DNA from: Nannocystis bainbridge
Lineage (GTDB): Bacteria; Myxococcota_A; Polyangia; Nannocystales; Nannocystaceae
Assembly: GCF_028368995.1 (NCBI RefSeq)
Contig: NZ_JAQNDL010000001.1
Span: forward strand, 1,674,001 to 1,738,000
DNA length: 64,000 nucleotides
Direction: 5' to 3'
Shown here piece after piece: positions 7,815-19,475 of this stretch. The translations under genes and the position numbers were made by a program. Every line of letters begins with the position of its first letter. Within the stretch, counting starts at the first letter, position 1. The notes beneath the pieces are model-generated. The model was not told the DNA's origin. It searched no databases and saw only the letters and a list, made by a program, of their open reading frames with translations.

Positions 7815-9281
7815 TCACTCCGCCGCCTGGTGGTGCCCCTCGCCTTGCGAGCCGAACGGCTCCAGCGCCAGCGCCAGCTCGTCGACCGAGGCGAAGCGCT
7901 TGTTGCGGTCCTTTTGCAGGCAGCGCACCACGACCTGCGCCAGCGCCTCCGGCACGTCGGGCCGGTGCAGCGGGAGGCGCGGCGGTTGGGCCGTCAGCAG
8001 CTGCGCGCACACCTCGACCACCGACTCGGCCTCGAACGGGCGGAAGCCTGCAAGCATCTCGAACAAGATCACCCCGAGCGACCACACGTCGCTGCGGACA
8101 TCGACCGTCGAGCTCTCCACCAATTGTTCGGGCGACATGTAATGCGGCGAGCCGGCCCGGCTCAGCTTGGACGCCGCGTCCTCGGGCCCCTCCTCCTGTC
8201 GCCACGGCCGCGCCACCCCGAAATCGAGCACCTTGACGATCGGGGGGCCGGCCTCGCTGCGCGTCAAGAACAGGTTCGAGGGCTTCAGGTCGAGGTGCAA
8301 GATGCCCGCCGCGTGCACCTGCGCCACCCCCGCGCACGCCTGCAGCATCAGGTCCGCCACCTCGTGCGACGGCAGCCCGCCGCGTCGGTCCAGCAGCGAG
8401 TCGAGGTCCTCGCCGTCGAGCCGCTCCATGACGATGAAGGGCGCCCCGTTGCCGAGGTTGCCGGCGTCGAGGATCCGCGTGATGTGGTCGCCGCGCAGGC
8501 GCATGAGCACGCGCGCCTCGTGGACGAATTTCTCGAGCATCTCGGCGTCGCTGCGGGTCGCGGGCAGCAGGAACTTGATCGCCACCGGGCTCTTGGTCTC
8601 GAGATCGGTCGCCCCGACCACCAGGCCCATGCCGCCCACGCCGATGATGTCGCCGAGCCGGTAGCGGCCCGCGATCGTGTCGAGCGGCAGCGGCGTCTCG
8701 CGCAGGACGTCGCTCAGCACCGTGCGGCTGGCCGAGGGCGAGCGCGGCAGCTCCGACGGCCCCGTGAGCTGGTGCTTGAGCGCCGACAGCTGCCGGCGCA
8801 GGCGCAGCTCGGTCGACAGCTGGCGGGCCAGCAGCGCCAGCGCCTCGAGCTGTTTGGCCGACAGCTGGCGCGGCACGCGGTCGATCACGCAGAGGGTGCC
8901 GACCGCGACCCCGTCGTCGAGCACCAGCGGGACGCCGGCGTAGAAGCGAATGCTCGGATCGGAGGTGACCAGCGGATTGTCGGCGAAGCGGGCGTCCTTC
9001 AGCGCGTCGGGGACCACCAGCGGGTCGGCCGGATCGAGGATCGCGTGGGCGCAGAACGCCTGCTCGCGCGGCGTCTCCGACACGCTCAGGCCGATCCGCG
9101 ACTTGAACCATTGCCGCTTGTCGTCGACCAGGGTGACGAGCCCGATCGGCGTCGAGCACACCTGCGTGGCCAGGCGGGCGATATCGTCGTACGCGGGCTC
9201 GGGCTCGCTGTCGAGGACTCCGCACCGCTCGAGCGCCTCCAGGCGCTCGCGCTCGTTGATCGGCTTGGACGGGACCAGCAT
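7815..9281 (-). CDS. GAF domain - Ser/Thr kinase fusion (non-RD kinase)
   Basis: This 488-residue cytosolic protein has no membrane segment. Residues about 10-165 are a GAF domain of the type that opens ERERLEALERCGVLDSEPEPAYDDIARLA, found in many phosphodiesterases and sensors. Residues about 205-470 are a Hanks kinase: glycine loop GVGGMGLV, Lys236 in VAIKFL, DFG at 353-355 and SPHYMSPEQ. The catalytic loop reads HLDLKPSN, so the Arg of HRD is Leu, making this a non-RD kinase that would not need activation-loop phosphorylation in the classic way. GAF before kinase suggests direct control by a small ligand or redox state. The start at 9281 matches the family start, with TAGACT 10 nt upstream. 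Confidence 0.88.
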   Translation of the reverse strand: MLVPSKPINERERLEALERCGVLDSEPEPAYDDIARLATQVCSTPIGLVTLVDDKRQWFKSRIGLSVSETPREQAFCAHAILDPADPLVVPDALKDARFADNPLVTSDPSIRFYAGVPLVLDDGVAVGTLCVIDRVPRQLSAKQLEALALLARQLSTELRLRRQLSALKHQLTGPSELPRSPSASRTVLSDVLRETPLPLDTIAGRYRLGDIIGVGGMGLVVGATDLETKSPVAIKFLLPATRSDAEMLEKFVHEARVLMRLRGDHITRILDAGNLGNGAPFIVMERLDGEDLDSLLDRRGGLPSHEVADLMLQACAGVAQVHAAGILHLDLKPSNLFLTRSEAGPPIVKVLDFGVARPWRQEEGPEDAASKLSRAGSPHYMSPEQLVESSTVDVRSDVWSLGVILFEMLAGFRPFEAESVVEVCAQLLTAQPPRLPLHRPDVPEALAQVVVRCLQKDRNKRFASVDELALALEPFGSQGEGHHQAAE

Positions 9282-9291
9282 TCCGGGAGCA

Positions 9292-9297
9292 AGTCTA
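9292..9297 (-). promoter_or_regulatory. -10-like TAGACT for the GAF-kinase
   Basis: TAGACT on the minus strand ends 10 nt before the ATG at 9281. No Shine-Dalgarno sequence is visible. Confidence 0.4.
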
Positions 9298-9674
9298 TGG
9301 CACGTCTCCGGCCCGCGGGAGACACCTCGCATTGGCGTCTGCTGCAGCGGTCCAGCTCGCCGCACGCCTGCACTGGACTCCGCGCCCGGACGCGAGCGTC
9401 GTTCCATTGGACATAAAACATTGTATGGAGGGCACGGCCGTCGGCCCGTACCACACCGACCGAACGCAGAGACGCGCGCGTCGGCGCGCAATCACCGGTC
9501 CGCGCGGCCCTGCAGATCCGGCTCGGCTCGCCGGCGGCGGCGCGGCGCGGCGGATGCGACGGGTGGTGATTGGTGGTACTGACAGTCACATCGGTGCATT
9601 GACGGGCGCCTCACCGGCCGTCGGGTGCGGCCAATGCAGGTCGCGGGCGCGAGTGATTCGCGGCGCCCCGGACC

Positions 9675-13001
<3,327 letters not shown>

Positions 13002-13005
13002 GCGG

Positions 13006-13011
13006 ACCTTA
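13006..13011 (-). promoter_or_regulatory. -10-like TAAGGT for the TPR kinase
   Basis: TAAGGT on the minus strand ends 4 nt before the ATG at 13001, favouring this start over the in-frame ATG 60 nt upstream. Confidence 0.5.
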
Positions 13012-13171
13012 GCCCGGACGGAGTACCCGCCGCCCGGGAAAAAATTGCCCGCCGGCCACAAAACCCCCGCTCGCGGATCCGCCCACCCGTGGACGCCCTC
13101 GCGGCGGGGCGCCGCCTCGCCGTGAAGCGCTCGCCCGTCTTGCGAGCGGCGCCCAGACCGCTGCGCACGTC

Positions 13172-13194
13172 ACATGTCCCCATGAGCATGTCCT
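13172..13194. repeat. 14-bp array, two units
   Basis: ACATGTCC at 13172 and GCATGTCC at 13186 are 14 bp apart. They lie 3' of the HExxH lipoprotein gene and 5' of the TPR-kinase gene, both on the minus strand. Confidence 0.65.
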
Positions 13195-13303
13195 GAGGAC
13201 CAGGCCGAAAATTCACGAGAGTCGATACCCGTCGACGGCCCCCGCGGGACCGAAGATTGACCTCGATCCAGGCGCGGCGGCTCGCGCCGTCACGCCCTCG
13301 GGC

Positions 13304-14398
13304 TCACGGCGGCGGGCCCACGAACGCGAGCCTGAGCTTCGCCTCCCCGCGCAAGCCATCGTCCGCCGGGAATCGCAGCAGCAGCACGTGCTCCCCCGCC
13401 TCCAGCGAGCCGCGGATCGTCTGCCCCCCGTGCGAGCCGAGGCTCTGGCTCATCGTCGCCGACGCGCAGGCTTGCAGGACCCCCTCCACCCCCGCCCCCT
13501 CGATCGTAAAATCATGAAGCCCCGCCCTGGCCACCTCGACCACGAAGGTCGCCTCGAACGCGGGCTGGCCGTCCACCAGACCGGGGCCGAAGAACGTCCC
13601 GTCGCCGCACTGACTGACCACCGACCGATCGATCGAACCTTCCGCGTCCCACGCCAGCGGCTCGCCCTCCCCGCAGCCGAGCGGTCGGTTCAGCCCGTAA
13701 ATCGGCTCGTCCATCGCCGCCAGCGCCTCGCCCCACGAGCGCCCGTAGATCGATTCGAACACCTCCACGAATTGAGGCAGCCGCGCGTCCCCCGGCAAGG
13801 CCACACGAAACGCCCGATACTTGGCGGCGCCGTCGCGCGCCACGATCGACCCGACGAAATGCTGCGCCAGCAGATAATCGAGCTCGCCGCGCTCCACCAT
13901 CGCCTCGAACGCCGCGGGGAAGCCCGCCACCACGCCCGCCGTCGACGTGCCCGACCCCAGGTGCTCCGCCAGCCCCTCGCCGAGCACCTTCGACCCCGCC
14001 TGTCCCAGCGCCGGGACCTCGACCGCGTGCACGAGCTCGTGACGATTGACGACGGTGCGCGAGACGATCAGCCCCGAGTCGCGCGATTCATCATACCGGT
14101 AGCAATCGCGCGAACGCTCGCAGGCCCACGGTTCGCCCGAGGCCGCGAACGCATCCCACACATAGCGAATCCGTCCGGTCGGGACCCCGACCCCGACCGC
14201 CCCGGCGACCGCCGCGACGAACCGCTCCTCGCGCGCGAGGAAATCATCCATGCACAGCAGCGACGCGTCGGCGTCGGTGTGAAAATCGATGAATCGGCCG
14301 CTCGCCACCAACGGTGGCAGATCCTCGCCCGCACAACCCGCCGACCCGCCGAGCAGCGCCGCCGCCGTGATCACCAGCCTCGCGCGATTGTTCGGCAC
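13304..14398 (-). CDS. lipoprotein with HExxH zinc-protease-like motif
   Basis: This 364-residue protein begins with a signal ending GGSAGC (Cys22), so it is a probable lipoprotein. The motif HELVH (His120, Glu121, His124), followed about 20 residues later by GEGLAEHL, has the HExxH + Glu layout of gluzincin-type zinc proteases. The C-terminal third is beta-rich and ends in a strand like pre-peptidase C-terminal domains. Several paired Cys suggest an exported fold. I do not recognise a named family, and the activity is an inference from the motif. The GTG start at 14398 has TAACGT 6 nt upstream, so it is probably leaderless. Confidence 0.75.
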   Translation of the reverse strand: MPNNRARLVITAAALLGGSAGCAGEDLPPLVASGRFIDFHTDADASLLCMDDFLAREERFVAAVAGAVGVGVPTGRIRYVWDAFAASGEPWACERSRDCYRYDESRDSGLIVSRTVVNRHELVHAVEVPALGQAGSKVLGEGLAEHLGSGTSTAGVVAGFPAAFEAMVERGELDYLLAQHFVGSIVARDGAAKYRAFRVALPGDARLPQFVEVFESIYGRSWGEALAAMDEPIYGLNRPLGCGEGEPLAWDAEGSIDRSVVSQCGDGTFFGPGLVDGQPAFEATFVVEVARAGLHDFTIEGAGVEGVLQACASATMSQSLGSHGGQTIRGSLEAGEHVLLLRFPADDGLRGEAKLRLAFVGPPP

Positions 14399-14816
14399 GC
14401 GTGAACGTTACTCGAAGGCGAGCCTCTCGCCCGCGCCGGCCGCACTCGCGGTCGTGCATCGGCGTGCGCCCGTGCTCGCGAGAGCGATCGCCCCGCTCGC
14501 CGCTTTCCCTGCCAACCATCGCACCACTCGGCGAATGCGCTCATGGATCCTCGGAGGCGCTGCCTGTCTCGCCTGACAGCGCATCCCTCGCCACACGCTC
14601 CCGCCATCGCACCCGCAGCGCCGGCCAGCGAATCGCCATTGCCCACGCGCCACGATCGGCCCGCGCACATGCGTAAGTCGAGGTAAGCAAGCAGCGACAC
14701 GCCCCCCTGCGCAGCGACGCGCACTGGGGCCACGAGACCTCAGGCAAGCTCGCATCCCCGGGGGGCGCATGCATCGCCCGTGGATCCACCGCATATGCTC
14801 AAGTCGTCGCGAGCCG
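14399..14816. other. 418-bp divergent intergenic region
   Basis: Two -10-like elements are visible: TAACGT (14405-14410, minus) for the HExxH lipoprotein and TATGCT (14794-14799, plus) 17 nt before the RsbR-like gene. I see no gene, RNA or repeat array between them. Confidence 0.45.
14405..14410 (-). promoter_or_regulatory. -10-like TAACGT for the HExxH lipoprotein
   Basis: TAACGT on the minus strand ends 6 nt before the GTG at 14398, with no Shine-Dalgarno sequence. Confidence 0.5.
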
Positions 14817-16100
14817 ATGAGTGAAAACGCCGAGATCGCCCGCCTACAGGCGGAGAACGCCGCTCTCCGTCGCCGGGTCGCCGAGCAGGACGATCAGCGC
14901 CAGCGGCTCGAGCGCCTGCTGCAGACCACCATCGACCACGTCGATTCGCTGATCTATCTGCGCGACGCCGACGGCCTCTTCACGCACATCAATACCACCT
15001 ACGAGCGCCTGACCAGCCTCTCGCCCGCCGCCGTGATCGGCCGCCGCGACTCCGACGTGTTCCCCAAGGAGGTCTACGAGGCGTTCCGGATCGCCGACCG
15101 GCAGGTCGCCGAGTCCCTCGCCACCGTCACCCAGGAGGAGCTGCTGCCGCAGGACGACGGCATGCATTTCTTCCGCTCTTACAAGTTCCCGGTGCTCGGC
15201 GCCGACGGGCGGATGATCGCGCAAGGCGGGATCTCGACCGACCTGACCCAGCAGCGGCGCGCCGAGGCCAAGCTGCAGGCCACCAAGTCGATCTTGCAGG
15301 CGATCGTCGAGAACGCCCCGCTGGCGATCCTCGCCACCGACAGCAGCCACAAATACGTGCTGGCCAGCAACGAGGCCGCGCGCCAGGTCGGCCTCAAGCC
15401 CGAGGACGTGCTCGGCAAATACGTCACCGACATCCTCCCGCCCGGCGCGGCCGAGGCCATGCAGGACACCACCGCCCAGGTGTTCCGCACCGGCACCACC
15501 CTGGTGCTCGAGCAGAAGGTCCCGTGGGAGGGCTCCTTCAAGGTGTTCCTCACCCACATGTTCCCGATCCGCGACGACGACGGCCAGGTCGGCGCCGTCG
15601 GCACGATCGCCACCGACGTCACCGATATGCGCCGCGCCGAGAGCGAGCACCTCCGCCTGCAGGAGGAGGTCATTCACGCCCAGCGCTCGGCGCTGCTCGA
15701 GCTCTCGACCCCGATCGTCCCGATCGTCGACGGCGTGCTGGCCGTGCCGCTCATCGGCGCCATCGACCGCGAGCGCAACCAGCAGATCGCCGTCGCCGTC
15801 CTGCAGCACGTCGCGGCCACCCGCGCCGCCGTCGTCATCCTCGACCTCACCGGCGTGCGCCACGTCGAGGCCGACATCGTCGACGCCTTGATGCAGACCG
15901 TCCGGGCCATGGGCATGCTCGGCGCCGAGGCGGTCCTGACCGGCATCTCGCCCGACCTCGCCGCGATGATGGCCGACCTCGACGAGCCGCTGCGGCACAT
16001 CACCGTCCGCCAGACCTTGCAGCACGGCATCGGCCACGCCCTCACCAAGCTCCGCGAACGTCGGACCGGTCATCGCCGCAGCGCGGCAGGAGAGCATTGA
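14817..16100 (+). CDS. RsbR-like stress regulator, PAS-PAS-STAS
   Basis: This 427-residue protein opens with a short coiled coil (residues 5-40). Two PAS domains follow at about 35-150 and 165-280, the second with AILATDSSHKYVLASNEAARQVGL. The C-terminal STAS domain (about 295-410) has the RsbR hallmarks LLELSTPIVPIVDGVLAVPLIGAID, DLTGVRHVEADIVDAL and LTGISPDLA. The Thr residues in DLTGV and LTGIS match the sites phosphorylated by RsbT in the Bacillus stressosome. Two PAS domains replace the non-haem globin of RsbR, so light, redox or a ligand could be the signal. No rsbS or rsbT gene is nearby. It lies 1 nt before the oxygenase gene, which implies cotranscription. Confidence 0.88.
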   Translation: MSENAEIARLQAENAALRRRVAEQDDQRQRLERLLQTTIDHVDSLIYLRDADGLFTHINTTYERLTSLSPAAVIGRRDSDVFPKEVYEAFRIADRQVAESLATVTQEELLPQDDGMHFFRSYKFPVLGADGRMIAQGGISTDLTQQRRAEAKLQATKSILQAIVENAPLAILATDSSHKYVLASNEAARQVGLKPEDVLGKYVTDILPPGAAEAMQDTTAQVFRTGTTLVLEQKVPWEGSFKVFLTHMFPIRDDDGQVGAVGTIATDVTDMRRAESEHLRLQEEVIHAQRSALLELSTPIVPIVDGVLAVPLIGAIDRERNQQIAVAVLQHVAATRAAVVILDLTGVRHVEADIVDALMQTVRAMGMLGAEAVLTGISPDLAAMMADLDEPLRHITVRQTLQHGIGHALTKLRERRTGHRRSAAGEH

Positions 16101-16101
16101 C

Positions 16102-17103
16102 ATGAGCAGCGCCCCTTCCTCGGAGATCCCGGTCATCGACATCGGCCCGTTCGGCGACGGCGACGGCCCCGGCGCGGCCGCCGTCGCCGCGGCGTTCGAC
16201 CGCGCCTGCCGCGACCTCGGCTTCGTCGTCGTCGTCGGCCACGGGGTCCCGCAAGCGGCGATCGACGCGGCGCACCGCAGCTCCCGCGCCTTCTTCGACC
16301 TCGAGCTGGCGCAGCGCGACCGCTACGCCGCCCCGCCCGGCGGCTTCGTCGGCTACCGCGGCCTCGGGGCCGAGGGCCTGTCGTATTCGCTCGACCAGGA
16401 GACGGTGCCCGACTTCAAGGAGGCGTTCACCGTCGGCCGCATCGAGCGCGGCGACGAGCCCTACTTCACGTCGGAGATCGGTCGCATGTACATGCCCGAC
16501 CTGTCGTGGCCGACCGAGGTCCCCGAGTTCGCCGCCACCTGGACCGAGCTGTATCGCCACATGGACCGCGTCGCCTGGCGACTCATGCGCGTGTTCGCGG
16601 CCGCGCTGGCGCTCCCGCTCGGTTTCTTCGACGACAAGGTCGACCGCAACATCAGCTGCCTGCGCGCCATCAATTACCCGCACCAGTCGACCCCCGCGCA
16701 GCCGAACCAGCTCCGCGCCGGCGCCCACACCGACTACGGCAGCTTGACCCTGCTCAGCATGGAGGACGCCCCCGGCGGCCTCGAGGTCCAGCGCGCCGAC
16801 GGCTCGTGGGTGCCCGTGCGCGTCCCCTCCGACGCGTTCGTGATGAACGTCGCCGACCTCATGGCCCAGTGGACCAATGACCAGTGGCGCTCGTCGATGC
16901 ACCGGGTCGCCAATCCGCCGCCCGACGCCAATGGCAACACCCGCCGGCAATCGCTGGTGTTCTTCCACCAGCCGAATTACGACGCCGAGGTCATCCCCCT
17001 GGCGAGCTGCTGCGGCCCCGACACCCCGCCCAAGTACGCCCGCACGACCTCCGGCGAGCACCTGTTCATGAAGATGACCAAGGCCAAGAACATCAACGTG
17101 TGA
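16102..17103 (+). CDS. 2-oxoglutarate/Fe(II) oxygenase, isopenicillin N synthase family
   Basis: This 333-residue protein has the N-terminal DIOX_N region (IPVIDIGPF, then GFVVVVGHGV) and the C-terminal jelly-roll core. The iron triad is HTD (His209, Asp211) and His267 in SSMHRVANP; Arg282 and Ser284 in RRQSLVFF match the R-x-S that binds 2-oxoglutarate. Length and order fit the family, which hydroxylates or cyclises small molecules. The substrate cannot be told. AGGAGA lies 10 nt upstream inside the preceding gene, and the ATG follows its stop by one base. The pairing with a stress-signalling protein suggests an oxygen- or redox-linked function, which is inference. Confidence 0.88.
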   Translation: MSSAPSSEIPVIDIGPFGDGDGPGAAAVAAAFDRACRDLGFVVVVGHGVPQAAIDAAHRSSRAFFDLELAQRDRYAAPPGGFVGYRGLGAEGLSYSLDQETVPDFKEAFTVGRIERGDEPYFTSEIGRMYMPDLSWPTEVPEFAATWTELYRHMDRVAWRLMRVFAAALALPLGFFDDKVDRNISCLRAINYPHQSTPAQPNQLRAGAHTDYGSLTLLSMEDAPGGLEVQRADGSWVPVRVPSDAFVMNVADLMAQWTNDQWRSSMHRVANPPPDANGNTRRQSLVFFHQPNYDAEVIPLASCCGPDTPPKYARTTSGEHLFMKMTKAKNINV

Positions 17104-17138
17104 CCGGCCCGGGTCAGCGCGCGTAGAGACGCAGGACT

Positions 17139-17892
17139 TCAGCTGCGAGCCGCGCTGCCGGGCGCCGAAGGCTGCGGCACCGCGCCGCGAATGCGCCCGT
17201 CCGGGTGCGCGCGCAGGCGATCGAGCGCGTGGCGGTAGAGCTTCCCGGGCCCGTTCGGGTAGAGAAACGCGATCGCACCCAGCGCGCGCAGCACCTCCGT
17301 CTGCTCGCTCGATGAGGTCGGGGACCGCCGGCTTCGTGTCCGGTTCGCGGCGCAGCGACCGTGGGTCGCTGCGGAAGGCCTGCGCGTGCGCCGGGCTGTA
17401 GCCGTGGGTCGCGTGCGGCGAGCGGGCCTGCAGCTCGTCCAGGAGCGCCTGCCGGTCGTCGTCGTTCAGGTGCGTCGTCTGCAGCTCGACGCGGGTCCCG
17501 TCCTCCAGCCCGAGGGTCACATAGTCGTGGGTCCCGCGACGATTTCCGTGCGTGGTATGGCCGTAGATCCACACGATCTCGTCGCTGAGCAGCTGTTCGC
17601 GCCGGCCGGTGGCGGCCTGCCGGGGCCGAGCCGCGCGGCGCGAAGCGGCCGCCCGCACGCGGCGGACCATCGGCCACACGTGCGAGAGCTGCACGGCGAG
17701 CGCCATCAGCAGGATCATCGGAATCACGAAGATCGCCAGCGCGACCCCCATCTTCCAGCCGACGACCGCGCCGAGGCCCAGGCAGCCCACCGCCGCGATC
17801 GGCGTGAGGGAGACGAGGAAGACTCGCGTCGCGCCGTGCGTGGAGATCGATCGGAGGCAGCGCTCGAGCGCGGGCGAGGAGCTGACGGCCAT
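17139..17892 (-). pseudogene. two-TM membrane protein gene with a one-base frameshift
   Basis: The frame starts MAVSSSPALERC at 17892. It has two membrane segments (about residues 24-64, one ending VALAIFVIPMILLMALAV) and a soluble domain with IYGHTTHGNRRGTHDYVTLGLEDG. At a run of four G on the plus strand (17320-17323) the frame breaks. Removing one base restores AVPTSSSEQTEVLRALGAIAFLYPN and a clean end at the TGA 17139-17141, giving about 250 residues. The coding character of both halves suggests either a recent mutation or a sequencing error. TACCAT lies 5 nt before the ATG. I do not recognise the family. The gene is convergent with the oxygenase. Confidence 0.7.
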
Positions 17893-17897
17893 GCCCG

Positions 17898-17903
17898 ATG
17901 GTA
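17898..17903 (-). promoter_or_regulatory. -10-like TACCAT for the two-TM protein
   Basis: TACCAT on the minus strand ends 5 nt before the ATG at 17892, with no Shine-Dalgarno sequence. Confidence 0.5.
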
Positions 17904-18128
17904 AGGGCCCGTGGGGACTTTGAAGCGGTAATTCAGGGCCGCGACGGCGGGGGGTAGGGAAGCGCGCGTGGGTTCGTTCGCTCGCCAGCGGGACGAGCAT
18001 CGGCGGCGCTCGAGCCTCGCGCCCGACAGGTGCCGACGGCGAGGGTCCGGGCGGGCGTCGATGGCACGGCCGCCGCGGACGCGCCGGGCCGGCTTGCCGG
18101 CTCGCGCCGCTGGCATACACCCGCTCGG

Positions 18129-19475
18129 GTGTCGCCCTCGCGCCCTCGACCCGACCCGCTCCGCGCCCGCTCCGCCGCGCGCGTGATCGTCGTCGCGGCG
18201 GCGCTCGGCTGGCCTTCGGACCAGGCGAGCGCGGCGCCCCCGGGCGCGGACGGGCCGCCGGTCGGGCCGTCCGCGGTCGAGCGCATGGACGTCGACGCGG
18301 CGGTCGCGGAGGCGCTGCGGCTCAACCTGCAGCTGCTGGCGCAGATGCACGAGGTGCCGCTGGCGCGCGCGGAGGTGATCACGGCGCGGCTGCGGCTCAA
18401 CCCCACCCTGAGCCTCGGCGCCGATCACCTCGACCTGCTCGGCACCCACTACGACAACGTCAACCACGCCGGGCCGCAGGAGTTCTTCGCCCGCACCGAC
18501 GTGATGATCCGCGGCGGGCGCAAGCGACAGCGGCGGATCGAGGTCGCGGAGACCGGCGTGGCCGTCGCCGAGCAGCAGCTGCGCGACGCGGCGCGGCGGC
18601 TGATCCGCGACGTGCAGTGCGCCTGCGTCGACGTGCAGTACGCGGCCGCGGCGGTCCAGCTCGCCGGCACCAACCGCGAGCTGTACGCCCGGGTCATCGC
18701 GCTCAACGAGCTCCGCGTCGGCACCGGCGACCTGGCCCGGGTCGACCTGACGCGCGCGCAGATCGCCGAGCTGCAGGCGCGCAACGAGCTGCGGCAGGCG
18801 CAGGGGGCGCAACAGGTGGCGGCGAACAACCTGGCGCTGCTGCTCGGCCGCACGCGCGTCGCGGCTGCGATCTTCGTCACGGGCGAGATGCGGGCCGACG
18901 CCGGGGCGTACGCGCTGACCGACATCCGCGCGCAGGCGCTGCGACAGCGGCCCGATCTGCAGGCGGCCCGCACGGAGCTGCGCTTCACCGAGTCCGACAT
19001 CCGCCGCCAGATCGCCGAGGGCAAGGTCGACCTCTCGCTCGGCGTCGAGGCGCGCCGCCAGCAAGGCCTGGCCGGCACCGGCAACTCGCTCGGGTTCTTC
19101 TTCGTGGTGCCGCTGCGGCTGTTCGATCGCAACCAGGGGCAGATCGAGCGCGCGCGCCAGCTGGCGGCCCAGTCCGAGCAACGGGCGCGGGCGGTCGAGC
19201 AGTCGATCCGGATCGAGGTCGAGAACGTCCACGTCGACTACGAGGTGGCGCGCGACCTGCTGCGCAGCTTCGAGGGCGGGATGCTGGCCAAGGCCGAGCA
19301 GGTACTGGCGACCGCGGAGTACGCCTACGAGCGCGGCGAGGCCGGGCTGATCGAGCTGATCGACGCGCAGCGGGCCTTCAACGACACGCGGCGGACCTAC
19401 AACGAGGCCCGGGCGGCCTACGCCAAGGCGCTGTACGTGATCGACGCCGTGACGGCGCGGGAGACCCCGCAGTGA
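18129..19475 (+). CDS. outer-membrane efflux protein, TolC/CzcC family
   Basis: The mature part has the two-fold TolC layout of long helices, with LNLQLLAQMHEVPLARAE, RVGTGDLARVDLTRAQ, LRQRPDLQAARTEL and YERGEAGLIELIDAQR, the last two being OEP-family hallmarks. It forms the outer-membrane channel of the RND pump encoded next. The start is uncertain. The GTG at 18129 gives a basic N-region plus the hydrophobic stretch VIVVAAALGW and a cleavage site near SAAPP. A later GTG at 18183 would shorten the N-region, and an ATG at 18030 would give an overlong leader. The stop overlaps the next start as GTGA. Confidence 0.87.
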   Translation: MSPSRPRPDPLRARSAARVIVVAAALGWPSDQASAAPPGADGPPVGPSAVERMDVDAAVAEALRLNLQLLAQMHEVPLARAEVITARLRLNPTLSLGADHLDLLGTHYDNVNHAGPQEFFARTDVMIRGGRKRQRRIEVAETGVAVAEQQLRDAARRLIRDVQCACVDVQYAAAAVQLAGTNRELYARVIALNELRVGTGDLARVDLTRAQIAELQARNELRQAQGAQQVAANNLALLLGRTRVAAAIFVTGEMRADAGAYALTDIRAQALRQRPDLQAARTELRFTESDIRRQIAEGKVDLSLGVEARRQQGLAGTGNSLGFFFVVPLRLFDRNQGQIERARQLAAQSEQRARAVEQSIRIEVENVHVDYEVARDLLRSFEGGMLAKAEQVLATAEYAYERGEAGLIELIDAQRAFNDTRRTYNEARAAYAKALYVIDAVTARETPQ

